The notes under the pieces: generated by a model | What the model saw: the letters and a program-made list of their open reading frames with translations, nothing else | Told to the model about the DNA's origin: nothing | The model's database searches: none | Position numbers and translations under genes: made by a program | Shown here: piece after piece, positions 5,956 to 7,356 of the stretch | Position numbering within the stretch: position 1 is the stretch's first letter | Layout: each line of letters opens with the position of its first letter | Source of the DNA: Bacillota bacterium | GTDB lineage: Bacteria; Bacillota; Clostridia; Peptostreptococcales; Anaerovoracaceae | Assembly: GCA_016302545.1 (NCBI GenBank) | Contig: JAEDNK010000073.1 | Span: 1-7,356, forward strand | DNA: 7,356 nt | Direction: 5' to 3'

Positions 5956-6627
5956 ATGTACAAAATTTTAATTGTCGAGGATGACAGAACCATAGCGAGA
6001 GCTGTGAAAAAGCATATCGAGGCATGGGGCTTTAACGCCCGCTGTGCAGAGGATTTCAGAAACATTATGGAGGAGTTTGCGGATTTTAATCCGCAGCTCG
6101 TCCTTCTGGATATTTCTCTGCCTTTTTTTAACGGCTATCACTGGTGCAGCGAGATACGACGTGTGTCTAAGGTGCCCATAGTCTTCATCTCCTCAGCCTC
6201 GGACAACATGAACATAGTCATGGCAATGAATATGGGCGGCGATGATTTCATTGCAAAACCCTTCGACCTTAATGTGCTGACGGCCAAGGTACAGGCTGTT
6301 CTTAGAAGAACCTACGATTTTGCAGGACAGACGGGAATCATCGAGCACAGGGGAGCTATGCTGAGCACTCAGGATACATGCCTTACCTTCGATGGGCAAA
6401 ACATAGAACTTTCTAAAAATGAGTATCGGATTCTTCTTACACTTCTTGAAAACAAGGGCAAGGTGGTCAGCAGGGAGACTCTCATGGAAAGGCTCTGGGC
6501 TACCGACAGCTTTGTGGACGAAAATACTCTCACGGTCAATGTTACCAGGCTGAGAAAGAAGCTGGAAGCGGCGGGTCTTGATGAGTTCATAACCACCAGA
6601 AAGGGCATGGGCTACATATGCTTGTAA
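5956..6627 (+). CDS. OmpR/PhoB-family response regulator, BceR-like
   Basis: This is a DNA-binding transcription factor activated by phosphorylation. It has 223 residues. The receiver domain (1-~118) has the acidic pocket Glu8-Asp9-Asp10, phosphoacceptor Asp52 in LVLLDISLP, Ser79/Ser80 in the switch position, and Lys101 before Pro102. The winged-helix domain (~128-223) has a recognition helix around NTLTVNVTRLRKKL (190-203) and the wing TRKGMGYIC (214-222). Sequences such as NGYHWCSEIRRVSKVPIVFISS and MGGDDFIAKPF closely recall BceR-type regulators, which respond to peptide antibiotics and envelope stress. The start ATG has no good ribosome binding site: only GGA at 5942-5944 and 5950-5952 are nearby. 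There is no other ATG, GTG or TTG in frame upstream before the previous gene's stop. The gene overlaps the kinase by ten bases. Its target promoters cannot be told from this window. Confidence 0.92.
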   Translation: MYKILIVEDDRTIARAVKKHIEAWGFNARCAEDFRNIMEEFADFNPQLVLLDISLPFFNGYHWCSEIRRVSKVPIVFISSASDNMNIVMAMNMGGDDFIAKPFDLNVLTAKVQAVLRRTYDFAGQTGIIEHRGAMLSTQDTCLTFDGQNIELSKNEYRILLTLLENKGKVVSRETLMERLWATDSFVDENTLTVNVTRLRKKLEAAGLDEFITTRKGMGYICL

Positions 6628-7356
6628 AATACATGAAAACCCATATCAAAAGTCTGATTCTGTTTGCGGTATTTTCAGTATCCATGCTTGCCGTAATGCT
6701 GATTTTTGATGCGGATATAAGGCCGGTGATTTACGGACTTGTGGTATGCATTTTCTTGGGAGGCCTGCTGGTAGCGTGGGACTTTTCGCACTACTGCCGG
6801 AAGCACGAGCTGCTCAGTTATGTGGAAAAGGAAATTACGGAAACAATGGACAATCTGCCGGAGCCGGCAGACCTGCTGGAGGAAGACTATACGCGCATAA
6901 TCAAAGCCTCCTTTGACGATAGGATGCGCCTTACCTTTGAGAACAGCCGCAACTACGAGGAAATGACGGAATATTACACCATATGGGCACATCAGATAAA
7001 GACTCCCATTGCAGCTATGCGGCTTATACTGCAGACTGAGCCTGACAGTCCTGCCATGAGGGAGATATCCGATGAGCTGTTTAAGATAGAGCAGTATGTG
7101 GAAATGGTGCTTTGCTATCTGCGCCTCGACGGAGGCAGCGACTACGTGTTCAGAGCTTGTAGTATTGACGATATTATAAGACAGGCCGTAAGGAAATACG
7201 CTTCTCAGTTCATAAGAACAAAAAACAGACTTGTCTATGAGGGCACCGATGCATCAGTGGTCACCGACGGGAAATGGCTTGGCTTTATGGCAGAGCATTT
7301 CCTTTTTTTGTACAATAAGAGCATAAAACAGAAAGGGGACCCGAGAGGGAAAAAAG
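6618..7356 (+). CDS. Intramembrane-sensing histidine kinase, BceS-like, 3' partial
   Basis: This is the sensor partner of the preceding regulator; 246 codons are present and the frame is still open at the window edge. Two membrane helices (~11-30 and ~37-54) are joined by a very short outer loop, leaving no extracellular sensor domain, a hallmark of intramembrane-sensing kinases. A cytoplasmic linker leads to the dimerisation domain with H-box WAHQIKTPIAAMRL (123-136), where His125 is the phosphoacceptor; this motif is typical of BceS/GraS-type kinases. TDGKWLGFMAEH (216-227) begins the ATP-binding domain. After that the reading becomes implausible (residues 228-246) where the N-box Asn is expected, probably through sequence errors near a contig end. 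About 90-100 residues of a full kinase are missing. ATG 6618 overlaps the regulator gene by ten bases and has AAAGGG upstream; ATG 6633 is a weaker alternative. Confidence 0.88.
   Translation, partial: MLVKYMKTHIKSLILFAVFSVSMLAVMLIFDADIRPVIYGLVVCIFLGGLLVAWDFSHYCRKHELLSYVEKEITETMDNLPEPADLLEEDYTRIIKASFDDRMRLTFENSRNYEEMTEYYTIWAHQIKTPIAAMRLILQTEPDSPAMREISDELFKIEQYVEMVLCYLRLDGGSDYVFRACSIDDIIRQAVRKYASQFIRTKNRLVYEGTDASVVTDGKWLGFMAEHFLFLYNKSIKQKGDPRGKK

Noticed and set aside
6633..6635. Kinase start at the second ATG
   Set aside because: No purine-rich site precedes it. ATG 6618 has AAAGGG upstream and gives the usual short overlap with the regulator gene.

Overview
The window is a compact, entirely plus-strand block typical of a Clostridia-type Bacillota genome. 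Three things suggest this: strong purine-rich Shine-Dalgarno sites, TTG and GTG starts beside ATG, and two lipobox lipoproteins with Bacillota relatives. The protein types (BMP/Nup nucleoside transporter, trigger-factor-like FKBP lipoprotein, Bce-type two-component pair) fit the same group. Genus cannot be read from the sequence. No stretch over 300 bases lacks a gene, and I saw no tRNA, rRNA, insertion sequence, CRISPR array or phage gene.

Layout. Bases 1-48 may be the last codons of an unknown upstream gene. A near-consensus sigma-A promoter (54-82) follows, overlapped by AAGTA/TACTT dyads that could be an operator. It drives a BMP-family substrate-binding lipoprotein (128-1150). A strong intrinsic terminator (1186-1216) separates this from the twin-domain ATPase (1242-2786), which overlaps permease 1 (2776-3879), which overlaps permease 2 (3876-4814). 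Fourteen bases later begins a lipoprotein (4835 or 4829 to 5935) built like trigger factor without its ribosome-binding domain. Twenty bases after it comes a BceR-like response regulator (5956-6627), overlapped by a BceS-like histidine kinase (6618 onward) that runs off the window.

How the genes work together. The first four genes form a complete ABC importer of the Bmp/NupNOPQ type, expected to take up (deoxy)ribonucleosides. The lipoprotein captures substrate outside the membrane, two PF02653 permeases form the channel, and the fused double ATPase powers it. The terminator after the binding protein would make that subunit more abundant than the others. The FKBP/trigger-factor-like lipoprotein would act outside the membrane as a chaperone or foldase. 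The two-component pair resembles sensors of cell-envelope stress and peptide antibiotics, whose usual partner is a BceAB transporter; any such gene would lie beyond the window. No terminator or clear promoter is visible between permease 2 and the regulator, so all these genes may share one transcript.

Most worth a second look: the exported trigger-factor-like protein with altered active-site aromatics, the attenuator-like alternative hairpin at 1177-1210, the operator-like dyads, and the last ~65 bases, where the kinase loses its expected N-box, probably through poor sequence at a contig edge.
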